This document shows positions 8,438-17,447 of a stretch of DNA of 64,000 bases, piece by piece. Origin of the DNA: Flavimaribacter sp039888615. GTDB taxonomy: Bacteria > Pseudomonadota > Alphaproteobacteria > Rhizobiales > Rhizobiaceae. The translations under genes were made by a program, and so were the position numbers. The stretch lies in the NCBI GenBank assembly GCA_039888615.1, contig JBDQQS010000020.1; one strand, given 5' to 3'. Every line of letters starts with the position of its first letter. Position 1 is the first letter of the stretch. The notes under the pieces were generated by a model. The model made no database searches and was not told the origin of the DNA. It saw only the letters and a list, made by a program, of their open reading frames with translations.

Positions 8438-9061
8438 TCAATCGGCAGCCGTACGGAATCCGATCAGGCGGTCAGCGTATCGCGCCATCTGGTCAATTTC
8501 GAGATTAACCGTGTCTCCGGCGCTGCGCTCCGACCACGTGGTCACTTCTAGCGAATGCCGAATCAAAAGCACATCGAATATCTCCGCCTCGACGCTGTTG
8601 ACGGTAAGGGACGTTCCGTCGAGCGCGACCGAGCCTTTGGGCGCTATGTATTTCGCCAGATGCGATGGCGCGCGCAGCCGAAAACGGCGGGCCTCGCCCT
8701 CATCGGCGATCGAAACAATGTCCGCCTGCCCGTCGACATGGCCCGAAACAAGATGCCCGCCGAGTTCGTCGCCCATGCGCAGCGACCGTTCGAGATTGAT
8801 CCTTGCACCCTCTTTCCAGCCGCCGATAGTCGTCAACCGAAGCGCCTCTTCCCAGGCTTCGACCTCAAACCATTTCGCATTGTCTTGCGGCCCGGGAAGC
8901 CCGGTAACAGTAAGACAGACGCCGGCGCAGGCAATCGATGCGCCCATATCGATCGTCGCCGGATCATATTGTGTGGCGATGCGAAGCCGCACGCCTTCAT
9001 CCATCTCCGAAATCTTGTCGATCCTGCCGATATCTGTAACGATCCCGGTGAACACGATCAT
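8438..9061 (-). CDS. ribE: Riboflavin synthase, alpha subunit
   Basis: A 207-residue riboflavin synthase, which dismutates two lumazine molecules to riboflavin and the ribitylaminouracil precursor. The duplicated barrel is visible: the first half starts MIVFTGIVTDIGRI and contains ASIACAGVCLTVTG, the second contains GHLVSGHVDGQADI and GSVALDGTSLTVN. The ATG at 9061 overlaps the ribD stop (ATGA), which decides the start against a seven-residue longer frame. The gene sits between ribD and ribH in one transcription unit. Confidence 0.95.
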   Translation of the reverse strand: MIVFTGIVTDIGRIDKISEMDEGVRLRIATQYDPATIDMGASIACAGVCLTVTGLPGPQDNAKWFEVEAWEEALRLTTIGGWKEGARINLERSLRMGDELGGHLVSGHVDGQADIVSIADEGEARRFRLRAPSHLAKYIAPKGSVALDGTSLTVNSVEAEIFDVLLIRHSLEVTTWSERSAGDTVNLEIDQMARYADRLIGFRTAAD

Positions 9062-10182
9062 ACCCTCTCGTAAATTCGGCACACGTCCCGGCCGTAGGAA
9101 AGCGTGTCCGCAAGCCTGAAACCATCCGGACTGACGTCAGCGTCAAGCGGCGCATCCACCCCGTCCGGGCCGATTTCGTCCGGACCGGTGTAGAGTACGA
9201 TACGATCGACGAGCCCCGCTTTCAAAAAGGATTGCGCAACACGCGCGCCACCCTCGACCATTACAGTAAAATAGCCCCGCCCGGCCAGATCATCGAGCAG
9301 TTCTGCGAGAGCAACGCCGCCATCGGCCATTTCACACGCCATCAATTGGCATCCGGCGTCCGACAGGGCGCGATAATCGACAGAGTCCGGCGACGCTGTG
9401 GTGGCCACGATCACCGGCGTGGTGGCGGCGGATTGCACCAGCCTGGACGAAAGAGGCAACCGCAGGTGACTGTCGAGTACGAGCCTGAGGGGAGAACGGG
9501 ACTCCAGCCCCGGCAGCCTGCATGTCAGTTCGGGATCGTCTGCAAGCGCGGTCTCGACGCCGATCAGGATGACATCGCTGACGGCGCGCAAAATATGGGT
9601 CGCCGCACGGCTCTCTTCCCCGGTGATGGCAACCTGCCCCGCCCCTTTCCTGCCGATTTTGCCATCGGCGGAAAGCGCCATCTTCAGAGTCACATGCGCG
9701 CGATTCTTGTTGCGTTGCATGAGGTATCCCGCCATCGCGAAGTCGGCGTCCGCCTTGAGAACGTCCGTCAGCACTTCTACGCCGGCGTCTCTCAGGATCG
9801 CGTAGCCCTTGCCGGAAACCCTGTGGTCGGGATCGGTGGTGGCGGCCACAACCCTCTTTATGCCGGCTGCGACCAGCGCGTTGGCGCAGGGCGGCGTGCT
9901 ACCATGGTGGGCGCATGGCTCCAGCGTGACGTATGCGGTGGCGCCTCGCGCCAGTTCTCCCGCTTCTGCAAGCGCCTCGGTTTCGGCGTGCGGCCGACCA
10001 CCAATCGCCGTCACGCCCCTGCCGACGATTACCGGGCCGGCTTCCGTATCGCGGACGATCAGCGTGGCGACCGACGGGTTTGTGCCGGTGCGACCAAGAT
10101 GCCGGAACGAATAGCGGATCGCAGCCGCCATCATTCGACGGTCAAAATCGCTTGCCTCTGACGATGCGACTGACATTTTCAT
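9058..10182 (-). CDS. ribD: Bifunctional diaminohydroxyphosphoribosylaminopyrimidine deaminase / 5-amino-6-(5-phosphoribosylamino)uracil reductase
   Basis: A 374-residue RibD carrying the second and third steps of the pyrimidine branch of riboflavin synthesis. The N-terminal deaminase has the zinc motif HAETEAL followed by VTLEPCAHHGSTPPCANAL (about residues 50-85). The C-terminal reductase begins at about residue 150 (NRAHVTLKMALSADGKIG) and contains TVMVEGGARVAQSFLKAGLVD. It starts nine bases after nrdR, with AAGAAG as a weak binding site, and overlaps ribE by ATGA. Confidence 0.95.
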   Translation of the reverse strand: MKMSVASSEASDFDRRMMAAAIRYSFRHLGRTGTNPSVATLIVRDTEAGPVIVGRGVTAIGGRPHAETEALAEAGELARGATAYVTLEPCAHHGSTPPCANALVAAGIKRVVAATTDPDHRVSGKGYAILRDAGVEVLTDVLKADADFAMAGYLMQRNKNRAHVTLKMALSADGKIGRKGAGQVAITGEESRAATHILRAVSDVILIGVETALADDPELTCRLPGLESRSPLRLVLDSHLRLPLSSRLVQSAATTPVIVATTASPDSVDYRALSDAGCQLMACEMADGGVALAELLDDLAGRGYFTVMVEGGARVAQSFLKAGLVDRIVLYTGPDEIGPDGVDAPLDADVSPDGFRLADTLSYGRDVCRIYERV

Positions 10183-10191
10183 GAACTTCTT

Positions 10192-10671
10192 TTAAACGTC
10201 CGGATCGACTTCGCCGTCGATCTTGGCGGTCAGTTCATTGATGACGTTTTCGAAATCCTTCGGATCGCTGAAATCCCGATAGACGGACGCGTATCGCACA
10301 AAGGCGACGTCGTCGATCGCCCGCAACGCCTCGATAACCATCAGTCCAATCTTGTCGGACGGAATGTCGGTTTCACCTGAGCTTTCAAGGCGCCGCACGA
10401 TGCCAGAAACAGCCCGCTCAACCCGGTCTCGCTCGACCGGGCGTTTTCTCAACGCAATCTCGAAGGAGCGTATCAGCTTGTCCCGGTCGAACGGCACTCG
10501 CCTTCCCGTTTTCTTGATGACCTGCAGGTCGCGAAGTTGCACGCGTTCGAAGGTGGTGAAACGACCACCGCAATCCGGGCACACCCTGCGCCTGCGAATG
10601 GCGGTCCCGTCTTCCGCGGGCCGCGAGTCCTTGACCTGGGTGTCTTCCGAGCCGCAAAAGGGACAGCGCAT
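10192..10671 (-). CDS. nrdR: Transcriptional repressor NrdR
   Basis: A 159-residue NrdR, an ATP/dATP-sensing repressor of ribonucleotide reductase genes. The N-terminal zinc ribbon is complete (MRCPFCGSEDTQVKDSRP and VCPDCGGRF), and the ATP-cone domain follows (VIKKTGRRVPFDRDKLIRS). Length and start match the family. It heads the riboflavin cluster, an association common in bacteria. A gap of about 165 bases with no recognised gene separates it from the PAP2 phosphatase gene upstream. Confidence 0.96.
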   Translation of the reverse strand: MRCPFCGSEDTQVKDSRPAEDGTAIRRRRVCPDCGGRFTTFERVQLRDLQVIKKTGRRVPFDRDKLIRSFEIALRKRPVERDRVERAVSGIVRRLESSGETDIPSDKIGLMVIEALRAIDDVAFVRYASVYRDFSDPKDFENVINELTAKIDGEVDPDV

Positions 10672-10836
10672 GGCCTAGACCGCGATCTGGTTGGATTGAA
10701 ATATTTGAACGAGGCTATTCCGCTTGCCTGCAGAGCGAAACGCGCTTCTTTGCGCATCCCAGGCACAACCATGGCTCAACGCAGTCTGGAGCCGGAGCCG
10801 CCCGGTCCGTTCGCAGATTTTTCCAATCATCTTGCT

Positions 10837-11676
10837 CTATGCTTTGCCTGTAAGCCTTCGTGCTCGCTCGACGACCCCGCCGGCGAATCTGCGAACGTAC
10901 TTAACAGAACTGCTCCATGCATGGAAATAGGCGCCGGGAAAGCTGCCCGCAGCGTCGGACCAGACGCCGGCGACCGTAAACTCCCCGCGATGGCGATTAA
11001 TGTCGAACAGGCGATAAAGCAGAACGCAAATCAGAGTGCAGAACAGAATTGCAAAGATGGTGTCGCTGGTGAAGTGCCGTCCAAGCATGATCCGCAGCAT
11101 GGCCGCAACGCCCGCCGCCGCGATGATAAGCCAGGACAGCGGTTTCCAGGCGAAGACCCTGTCGCTCTTTCCCATGAGGATTATGAGAACAGCTGCAAAC
11201 GTGGCCGCCGCCGATCCTTCGCCGGAGACGAACGAACAATTCTGCATACACTGGTCGCTTATCGAAAAGGCGGACGAGAAATTCGCGTTGCCGCCGAATT
11301 CCAGCACCTGTTGCGGTCGCGCCCTGCCCCAATATTCCTTCAGGATCCCGTTGACCAGGAGCCCCGGTCCGAGCAGGAAGGACGAGCAGACAAAGGCCCA
11401 GACGTTTCTGTGAACTTTCAGCCGTCCGGGCTCATAGAAGCTCGTGAGATACATCAGCAGACTGAAGATAATGCCGGCTGTGATAATCCAGATGAAGGCG
11501 GAGCGAAGAAAGCGGACATAGGGATTCCAAGTCAGGAAAAACCGTCCGCTGTCATTAGTAAACAGCGAGCTGATCCAGATGTCGATTCCAGGCAAACCGA
11601 CGAACAGGACAGTCGTGAACAGGCAGACGGAGAGCAAGACAGCCAGTGTTTTCCAGAACTCCAGCTCGCTGTTCAT
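10837..11676 (-). CDS. Membrane PAP2-family lipid phosphatase
   Basis: A 279-residue inner-membrane protein with about six membrane segments. The three PAP2 motifs are present: K-x6-RP in KEYWGRARP, a second motif FVSGEGSAA, and R-x5-H-x3-D in RIMLGRHFTSD. In motif two the usual PSGH histidine is replaced by glutamate, as seen in a subgroup of bacterial PAP2 proteins. Such enzymes remove phosphate from isoprenoid or lipid phosphates on the periplasmic side; the substrate is not determinable here. The ATG at 11676 was preferred over a GTG two codons upstream. It stands between glyA and nrdR, on the same strand. Confidence 0.82.
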   Translation of the reverse strand: MNSELEFWKTLAVLLSVCLFTTVLFVGLPGIDIWISSLFTNDSGRFFLTWNPYVRFLRSAFIWIITAGIIFSLLMYLTSFYEPGRLKVHRNVWAFVCSSFLLGPGLLVNGILKEYWGRARPQQVLEFGGNANFSSAFSISDQCMQNCSFVSGEGSAAATFAAVLIILMGKSDRVFAWKPLSWLIIAAAGVAAMLRIMLGRHFTSDTIFAILFCTLICVLLYRLFDINRHRGEFTVAGVWSDAAGSFPGAYFHAWSSSVKYVRRFAGGVVERARRLTGKA

Positions 11677-11724
11677 CCCCACCAGTTCCCGTGCATTATC
11701 CGAATGAAGCGACGCCCGCGACCG

Positions 11725-13038
11725 TCAGAGGTCCTGATAGATCGGGAAACGGTCCGTCAGGGCAATGACCTTTTGCTTGACGGCCTGTTCAACGGATGCG
11801 TTGCCTTCTTCCGAGTTCGCCGTGCGCAGTCCGTCCATCACCTCGAGAATCAGCATGCCGATTTCACGGAATTCGGCAGGTCCGAACCCACGGGTCGTGC
11901 CGGCTGGCGTTCCGAGCCGTATACCGGACGTGATCGTCGGCTTTTCCGGATCGTTTGGCACACCGTTCTTGTTGCAGGTGATGAAGGCTCGGCCGAGCGC
12001 CTGTTCGGACGCCTTGCCGGTCAGGTTCTTCGGTCGCAGATCAACAAGCATCAGATGCGTGTCGGTTCCGCCCGAAACGATGTCGAGGCCGCCCTCGACC
12101 AGCGTTGACGCCAGCACCTTGGCGTTTTCAACGACCTGTCTCGCATAGTTGGAAAATTCCGGCGTCAAAGCCTCGCCGAAAGCGACCGCCTTGGCGGCGA
12201 TAACATGCATCAACGGGCCGCCCTGCAGGCCAGGGAAAACCGCTGAATTGATTTTCTTTGCGATGTCCTCGTCATTTGTCAGCACGAGGCCGCCGCGCGG
12301 TCCGCGAAGGGTCTTGTGGGTGGTCGAGGTTGCGACATGGGCGTGCGGAAACGGGCTGGGATGAACACCGCCGGCGACAAGGCCCGCGAAATGCGCCATG
12401 TCGACCCAGAACCACGCGCCGACACTGTCGGCGATGGCCCGGAAACGCGCAAAGTCGATTTTACGGGAATAGGCTGAGCCACCGGCGATAATGATCGCTG
12501 GACGGTGTTCGCGCGCCAGCGCTTCAACCTGGTCGAAATCGATCAGGCCTGTCTCCGGCTTGACGCCGTACTGGACGGCGTTGAACCACTTTCCGGACAT
12601 ATTGGGACGCGCGCCGTGCGTCAGGTGTCCGCCGGCGTCCAGACTCAAGCCGAGGATCGTGTCGCCCGGCTTCGCCAGAGCCATCATGACCGCCTGGTTC
12701 GCCTGACTGCCGGAATTCGGCTGGACATTGGCGAAAGCGCAGTCGAACAGCTTGGTAACCCGCTCGATTGCAAGGTTTTCCGCGATGTCGACATATTGGC
12801 AGCCGCCATAGTAACGCCTGCCCGGATACCCTTCCGCGTATTTGTTGGTCATCACCGAACCCTGCGCCTCCAGCACGGCGCGGGAGACGATGTTCTCGGA
12901 AGCAATCAATTCGATTTCGTGACGCTGACGATCGAGTTCATCCTCGATCGCCCCGAACAGAGCCGGATCAGCCTCCTGCAGGGTCCGCGTGAAAAACGTG
13001 TCGGTGGAAGTTGCCGGAGATCTGGCTACGTCTGACAT
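11725..13038 (-). CDS. glyA: Serine hydroxymethyltransferase
   Basis: A 437-residue PLP enzyme that interconverts serine and glycine and feeds methylene-tetrahydrofolate. Landmarks are ELIASENIVS, NKYAEGYPGRRYYGG, WVDMAHFAGLVAGG and the PLP-lysine signature STTHKTLRGPRGG (lysine near residue 245). The start at 13038 is chosen because AAGGAAA lies just upstream and MSDVARSPATSTDTFF resembles known N-termini; the in-frame extension to 13113 is not supported. A dimethylglycine-dehydrogenase-like gene, another C1-folate enzyme, is in the same window but far away. Confidence 0.96.
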   Translation of the reverse strand: MSDVARSPATSTDTFFTRTLQEADPALFGAIEDELDRQRHEIELIASENIVSRAVLEAQGSVMTNKYAEGYPGRRYYGGCQYVDIAENLAIERVTKLFDCAFANVQPNSGSQANQAVMMALAKPGDTILGLSLDAGGHLTHGARPNMSGKWFNAVQYGVKPETGLIDFDQVEALAREHRPAIIIAGGSAYSRKIDFARFRAIADSVGAWFWVDMAHFAGLVAGGVHPSPFPHAHVATSTTHKTLRGPRGGLVLTNDEDIAKKINSAVFPGLQGGPLMHVIAAKAVAFGEALTPEFSNYARQVVENAKVLASTLVEGGLDIVSGGTDTHLMLVDLRPKNLTGKASEQALGRAFITCNKNGVPNDPEKPTITSGIRLGTPAGTTRGFGPAEFREIGMLILEVMDGLRTANSEEGNASVEQAVKQKVIALTDRFPIYQDL

Positions 13039-13286
13039 TCGGAAGTTTTCCTTCAGCTGTTCGGTTCGATCTTGCTGATTCAGCAGGTCCGCGCGGGCCG
13101 GATATCCGGCCATCGCTTGCGCTCGTCTGGCGACTCAATAATGCGATGCGGCAAAATACTCAAGAACGACGGCGCAATCCTGTGCCGCAAGCGAATTGCA
13201 GCGACGGATTTTGCGACATGGGAAATGTTTTCGATGCTTCTGACCCGGAGCTCGAATGGCGCGAGACTCTATAAAGAAGCCCGCTC

Positions 13287-14573
13287 CTACTGGAGAGCAA
13301 GTTCTTCCACGCCGTCACGGTGGTAGATATCGTCGCGGAACTGGACGACGCCATCGGACGTCGACCAGGCGGTGATGTAGGTGAAATATACCGGAACCGG
13401 ATTGGCAAGCGCAATTTCCGTGCTCTCGCCGGTAGCGATGACCGTTTCCATTGTCTGGCGATCCCAACCCGCGGTGTTTTCCAGCAGCCAAGTCGTCAGG
13501 TCCCGAACGTTCTGGACGCGAACACATCCAGAAGACTCGAAACGCATCAATTGGCCGAATTTCGACTGCTGCGGCGTGTCGTGCATGTAAACGGCATGCG
13601 GATTGTGGAAATTGATCTTGGTCGACGCCATTGCGTTGATCTTGCCGGGATCCTGCCGAAACATCAGCTTGGGCGCCTCATCGACGTTCCAGTCGATCGT
13701 CTGCGGGGAAACCTCGTTTCCGCGATAGTCGAAGAGCCGGATGTTGTTGCGGGTCAGATAGGTCGGATCCTCCCGCATCAGCGGCATGATATCTTTCTCG
13801 ATGATCGAACGCGGCGCTGTCCAGTACGGGTTGAGAATAATCTCGTGTATCTTGGAGTTCAGGATCGGCGTCTGGCGACTGATCTTGCCTACGATGGCTG
13901 TATGGCGCTGCACCACGCGGTTGCCTTCGACCGCCTCGATCTGGGCCGCGGGAATATTGACGACCACGTAACGATCTCCAAGAAAACCGGACATCGACTT
14001 CAACCGAACCAGATTGGTTTCAAGCTGGCCAAGACGGATATTGGCGGGAACGTTCAGCGCCGCGAAGCTGTATTGACCGAGAACGCCGTCCGCAGGCAAG
14101 CCGTGACGCGCCTGGAAGCGCTTGACGGCTCCCTCGACATAGGTGTCGAAGGCGTTGGAGGCTCCTGCTGCGCGCGGCAGATCGCCGGAAATGAAAAGAC
14201 GTTGACGCAACACCGACACCGCAGGATCGTTGTCGCCAAGCTGAAGCTTGCTCGAGGCGGGCACCGTCGGCCAACCACCCTGCATCACGATATTGTTGTA
14301 GGTGCGAATTGCGTCTTCGACGTAAAGCACCGTCTCGGGGCTCAACATAGGCACGCGCGAACTGACTTCCTGGCCGCCGCGAGACCCTTGCGCGTCGAAC
14401 TGGTCGTCCCACGAACCGCGCTGGGGCGCATTGATAATGCTCTGGATCGCGGACTGCGACAGTGTCTGGGCGGACGCGCCGGAGGCTGCCAGCCCGAGTC
14501 CAGTCATCGCCGCGCCTCTGATGAAAGCGCGTCGCGACAGATGTTTACCGATCTTCATTTTCGACATTTGCAT
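13287..14573 (-). CDS. Tat-exported L,D-transpeptidase (YkuD) with peptidoglycan-binding domain
   Basis: A 428-residue periplasmic enzyme that makes 3-3 cross-links in peptidoglycan or attaches proteins to it. The N-terminus has a twin-arginine leader (SRRAFIRGAAMTGLGLAASG). A peptidoglycan-binding domain lies around residues 110-170 (GDNDPAVSVLRQRLFISGDL). The YkuD domain (about 200-380) contains the catalytic motif HDTPQQSKFGQLMRF and SSGCVRV, with the cysteine near residue 349. In this order the gene is known as ldtP and is controlled by the MarR-type regulator LdtR, whose likely gene is 3 kb away at 17448-17963. The divergent 311-base upstream region is the place to expect that operator. 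Confidence 0.9.
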   Translation of the reverse strand: MQMSKMKIGKHLSRRAFIRGAAMTGLGLAASGASAQTLSQSAIQSIINAPQRGSWDDQFDAQGSRGGQEVSSRVPMLSPETVLYVEDAIRTYNNIVMQGGWPTVPASSKLQLGDNDPAVSVLRQRLFISGDLPRAAGASNAFDTYVEGAVKRFQARHGLPADGVLGQYSFAALNVPANIRLGQLETNLVRLKSMSGFLGDRYVVVNIPAAQIEAVEGNRVVQRHTAIVGKISRQTPILNSKIHEIILNPYWTAPRSIIEKDIMPLMREDPTYLTRNNIRLFDYRGNEVSPQTIDWNVDEAPKLMFRQDPGKINAMASTKINFHNPHAVYMHDTPQQSKFGQLMRFESSGCVRVQNVRDLTTWLLENTAGWDRQTMETVIATGESTEIALANPVPVYFTYITAWSTSDGVVQFRDDIYHRDGVEELALQ

Positions 14574-14884
14574 TTACCGTCCGGCGAAGAAAACTGTCAT
14601 CCAACGTTCATAACAGCCATATGCTTAACAAAACGCGATCATTGGCGCTACCATCCGCCTGCGCTCTTCACGATATTGCGAGTGCGCGGCTATGGATCAC
14701 AGGATCGCGGCGCCAACCAGAAGCAACGATCGGGTCTCGAGTTTCACAGCAATATGGCCAATTCAAGGACTACTACTAACCGATCTCCTGCAAGGTCGCA
14801 AATCCGGTCAGGCCGAATATGTTTGCTCCCCCGTGATCAATTTGTCAGATAGGTCGATGCCACTCATTTTGCCAGGAGGCCACC
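14574..14884. other. Divergent intergenic region between L,D-transpeptidase and saccharopine dehydrogenase-like genes
   Basis: These 311 bases must contain both promoters. The only clear signal is the strong binding site AGGAGG at 14874-14879 before the GTG at 14885. No long palindrome, RNA gene or reading frame with family support was seen. LdtR-type regulators act on the ldtP promoter in related bacteria, so an operator is expected here, but none could be picked out by eye. Confidence 0.5.
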
Positions 14885-15955
14885 GTGAAATTTCACCTGA
14901 GGGACGAGGATCGGCCTACCGAGCGCCGTGCGCCGGTGACCCCGCAGCATGCGCAGACACTGATCGAGGCCGGATGGGAAGTCGACATTGAAAACAGCGC
15001 CAAGCGGATCTTCTCCGATGCTGACTATGCTGCGGCCGGTTGTCATATCAAGCCCGCCGGAAGCTGGATCGATGCGCCCTGCGATACGGTGATCCTCGGC
15101 CTGAAGGAATTGCCTCCCCTTCCAGAAACATTGCCTCACCGGATGATCCACTTCGCCCATATCTACAAGGATCAGCATGGCTGGCGGGACGAACTGCGCC
15201 GCTTCGCGCGCGGAGGCGGCCGACTTTATGACCTGGAGTTTCTGGTTGATTCGGAAGGCCGCAGGAAAGCCGCTTTCGGATACTGGGCTGGCTGGGTCGG
15301 AGCCGCCCTTGCGCTTTGGCGTCACATCGCGCGCGATCATGGCGTCGCTGGCCCTTTGCAAGGCTTGAGCAACTTCGAAAACAGAGACGCGCTGCGCTCG
15401 GAAATAGAAACGCTTGCGCAAGGTGGAAAGCGCCTTCCCCGCGCGATCGTCATCGGGGCGAAGGGTCGTTCCGGACAGGGCGCGGTCGATGCGCTCAGCA
15501 TCGCCTGCGACGAGATTACCGAGTGGGACAAGGAAGAGACCGCCGATCTCGACCGGAAGGCACTGACCAATCATGACATTCTGGTGAATTGTGTGCTGGT
15601 GTCCGGCCCCGGATTGCTGCTGCTTACTTCGGAAGACGTTGAAGGGCCAGACCAGAAAATCAGAACGATTTCAGATGTATCGTGCGACCCCTTAAGCGAC
15701 TACAACCCGCTGCCCATCTACCGCGAGCCGACAAGCTGGGAGCGACCGTTCATCACGGTTGGCAGGAACGGCGACGGGGAAGAAATTGAACTGACTGCTG
15801 TCGACAACTTGCCGTCTTTGCTGCCGAAAGAAGCCTCCGAGGACTTCTCCCGGCAACTGCTTCCCTCTCTTCTTGCCTTCGACCACGGTCAGGAATGGCG
15901 GGCGGCGCTCGATCTTTTCGAAAGCAAGATCAGGGAACTGGAGACGATCGGATAA
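14885..15955 (+). CDS. Saccharopine dehydrogenase (LYS1-like, alanine dehydrogenase/PNT fold)
   Basis: A 356-residue protein with the two-domain alanine dehydrogenase/transhydrogenase fold of NAD-linked, lysine-forming saccharopine dehydrogenases. The N-terminal domain begins KFHLRDEDRPTERRAPVTP, and the nucleotide-binding loop is AIVIGAKGRSGQGAVDAL (about residues 180-197). The family interconverts saccharopine with lysine and 2-oxoglutarate; in alphaproteobacteria its pathway role is often unclear. The GTG start is fixed by a near-perfect AGGAGG six bases upstream. It is the first gene of a plus-strand pair with fumC. Confidence 0.82.
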   Translation: MKFHLRDEDRPTERRAPVTPQHAQTLIEAGWEVDIENSAKRIFSDADYAAAGCHIKPAGSWIDAPCDTVILGLKELPPLPETLPHRMIHFAHIYKDQHGWRDELRRFARGGGRLYDLEFLVDSEGRRKAAFGYWAGWVGAALALWRHIARDHGVAGPLQGLSNFENRDALRSEIETLAQGGKRLPRAIVIGAKGRSGQGAVDALSIACDEITEWDKEETADLDRKALTNHDILVNCVLVSGPGLLLLTSEDVEGPDQKIRTISDVSCDPLSDYNPLPIYREPTSWERPFITVGRNGDGEEIELTAVDNLPSLLPKEASEDFSRQLLPSLLAFDHGQEWRAALDLFESKIRELETIG

Positions 15956-16038
15956 CCGGGTAAGCAGTATTGCCATTGGTAGCAGCATCACCTTAAGGAC
16001 TTCATCAATCTTTAAAATACTGGAACCGGAGAGTGACG

Positions 16039-17439
16039 ATGACGAAATTTCGCAACGAATCAGACAGTCTCGGAACGGTTCAGGTGCCCGCCGACAGGCT
16101 TTGGGGCGCCCAGACCCAGCGATCGCTGCACTATTTCAGCATTGGCGACGACATCATGCCCGATGACATGATCACCGCCTATGCGACGTTGAAACGGGCA
16201 GCGGCGACCGTCAATCACCGTGGCGGCAGGCTGGAAAAACAGCAATGCGATCTCATCGTGCAGGTGTGTGATGAAATTGTTGCCGGCGAACATCGCACCG
16301 AGTTTCCGCTTCACGTCTGGATGACCGGCAGCGGCACCCAGTTCAACATGAATGTAAACGAGGTCATTTCCAATCGCGCCTGCCAGATTGCAGGCACGGA
16401 AGTTGGCGGTAAATCCCCGGTTCACCCCAACGACCACGTCAATATGGGCCAGTCGACGAACGATTCATTTCCAACCGCGATGTGCATCGCCGCCGCCGAA
16501 GGTTCCGTCAAGCGGCTCCTGCCGGCCGTTCGCGCGCTGCGGGATTCGCTGGACGCCAAGGCGAAGGCGTGGGATGACATCGTCAAGATCGGCCGCACCC
16601 ACATGCAGGACGCGACACCGTTGACGCTTGGCCAGGAGTTTTCCGGCTATGTCGGGATGCTGGACGACGCTGCCCGGCATGTGGAGCAGTCGCTCGAGAG
16701 TGTGTACCGACTGGCGCTTGGCGGCACCGCGGTCGGCACGGGAATCAACACAGCGGCCGGTTTCGACGTAGAAACCGCAGGCGAGATCGCGTTTCTTACC
16801 GGTCTGCCCTTTGTGACCGCACCCAACAAGTTCGCGGTGCAGGGTTCGCATGACGCGCTGGTGCATCTACATGGCGCGCTGAAGGTGCTCGCCACAGCGC
16901 TATTCAAGATCGCCAACGATATTCGTCTTCTGTCCTGCGGACCGCGCTGTGGATTTCAGGAACTGATCATTCCCGAAAACGAACCGGGTTCTTCAATCAT
17001 GCCTGGCAAGGTCAATCCGACGCAGTGCGAAGCGCTAGCCATGCTGGCGGCGCAGGTGATGGGCAACGATGTTGCGGTGACAATCGGGGGCGGCGCAGGA
17101 TACCTGGAAATGAACGTCTACAAACCGCTGATCATATTCAACCTGTCGAAGTCCATTCGGTTGATGACTGATGGCTGCGACAATTTTCGTCAGTTCCTGG
17201 TTGAGGGTATGGAGCCCAACCGCAAACAGATCAACGCCTATGTCGAGCGCTCGCTGATGCTTGTCACTGCTCTCAGCCCCGTCATCGGCTACGACAAGGC
17301 CTCGAAGGTGGCGCATCACGCGCATCACCACGACCTGTCGCTGCGCGAGGCGGCGCTTGCTCTCGGCTTTGTCGATGCGGCGGAATTCGACCGTATCGTC
17401 GACCCGGCCGCCATGGTGCGACCGGCCAAGGCCGAATAG
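16039..17439 (+). CDS. fumC: Class II fumarate hydratase
   Basis: A 466-residue fumarase C, the iron-independent enzyme hydrating fumarate to malate in the TCA cycle. Landmarks are WGAQTQRSLHYF, MTGSGTQFNMNVNEVISNR, HPNDHVNMGQSTNDSFPT, RTHMQDATPLTLGQE and the superfamily signature GSSIMPGKVNP near residue 320. GGAG at 16028-16031 is well spaced for the ATG at 16039; a GTG two codons earlier is less likely. It ends eight bases before the convergent ldtR gene. Confidence 0.96.
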   Translation: MTKFRNESDSLGTVQVPADRLWGAQTQRSLHYFSIGDDIMPDDMITAYATLKRAAATVNHRGGRLEKQQCDLIVQVCDEIVAGEHRTEFPLHVWMTGSGTQFNMNVNEVISNRACQIAGTEVGGKSPVHPNDHVNMGQSTNDSFPTAMCIAAAEGSVKRLLPAVRALRDSLDAKAKAWDDIVKIGRTHMQDATPLTLGQEFSGYVGMLDDAARHVEQSLESVYRLALGGTAVGTGINTAAGFDVETAGEIAFLTGLPFVTAPNKFAVQGSHDALVHLHGALKVLATALFKIANDIRLLSCGPRCGFQELIIPENEPGSSIMPGKVNPTQCEALAMLAAQVMGNDVAVTIGGGAGYLEMNVYKPLIIFNLSKSIRLMTDGCDNFRQFLVEGMEPNRKQINAYVERSLMLVTALSPVIGYDKASKVAHHAHHHDLSLREAALALGFVDAAEFDRIVDPAAMVRPAKAE

Positions 17440-17447
17440 GTCTCCGC

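Noticed and set aside
10537..12108. Long plus-strand frame (523 codons) across nrdR, the PAP2 gene and glyA
   Set aside because: It is antisense to three well-supported genes, has a low-complexity, charged product without family resemblance, and reflects the codon bias of GC-rich DNA.
13011..13274. Small plus-strand frame between glyA and the L,D-transpeptidase gene
   Set aside because: No binding site, no family resemblance, and it overlaps the glyA 5' region.
13255..13290. Terminator after the L,D-transpeptidase gene
   Set aside because: Only a four-pair CTCC-AGTA-GGAG stem followed by a broken T-run is present, too weak to report.
13320..14852. Plus-strand frame of 510 codons antisense to the L,D-transpeptidase
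   Set aside because: The minus strand encodes a complete Tat-exported YkuD enzyme; the opposite product is Arg/His rich with no domain.
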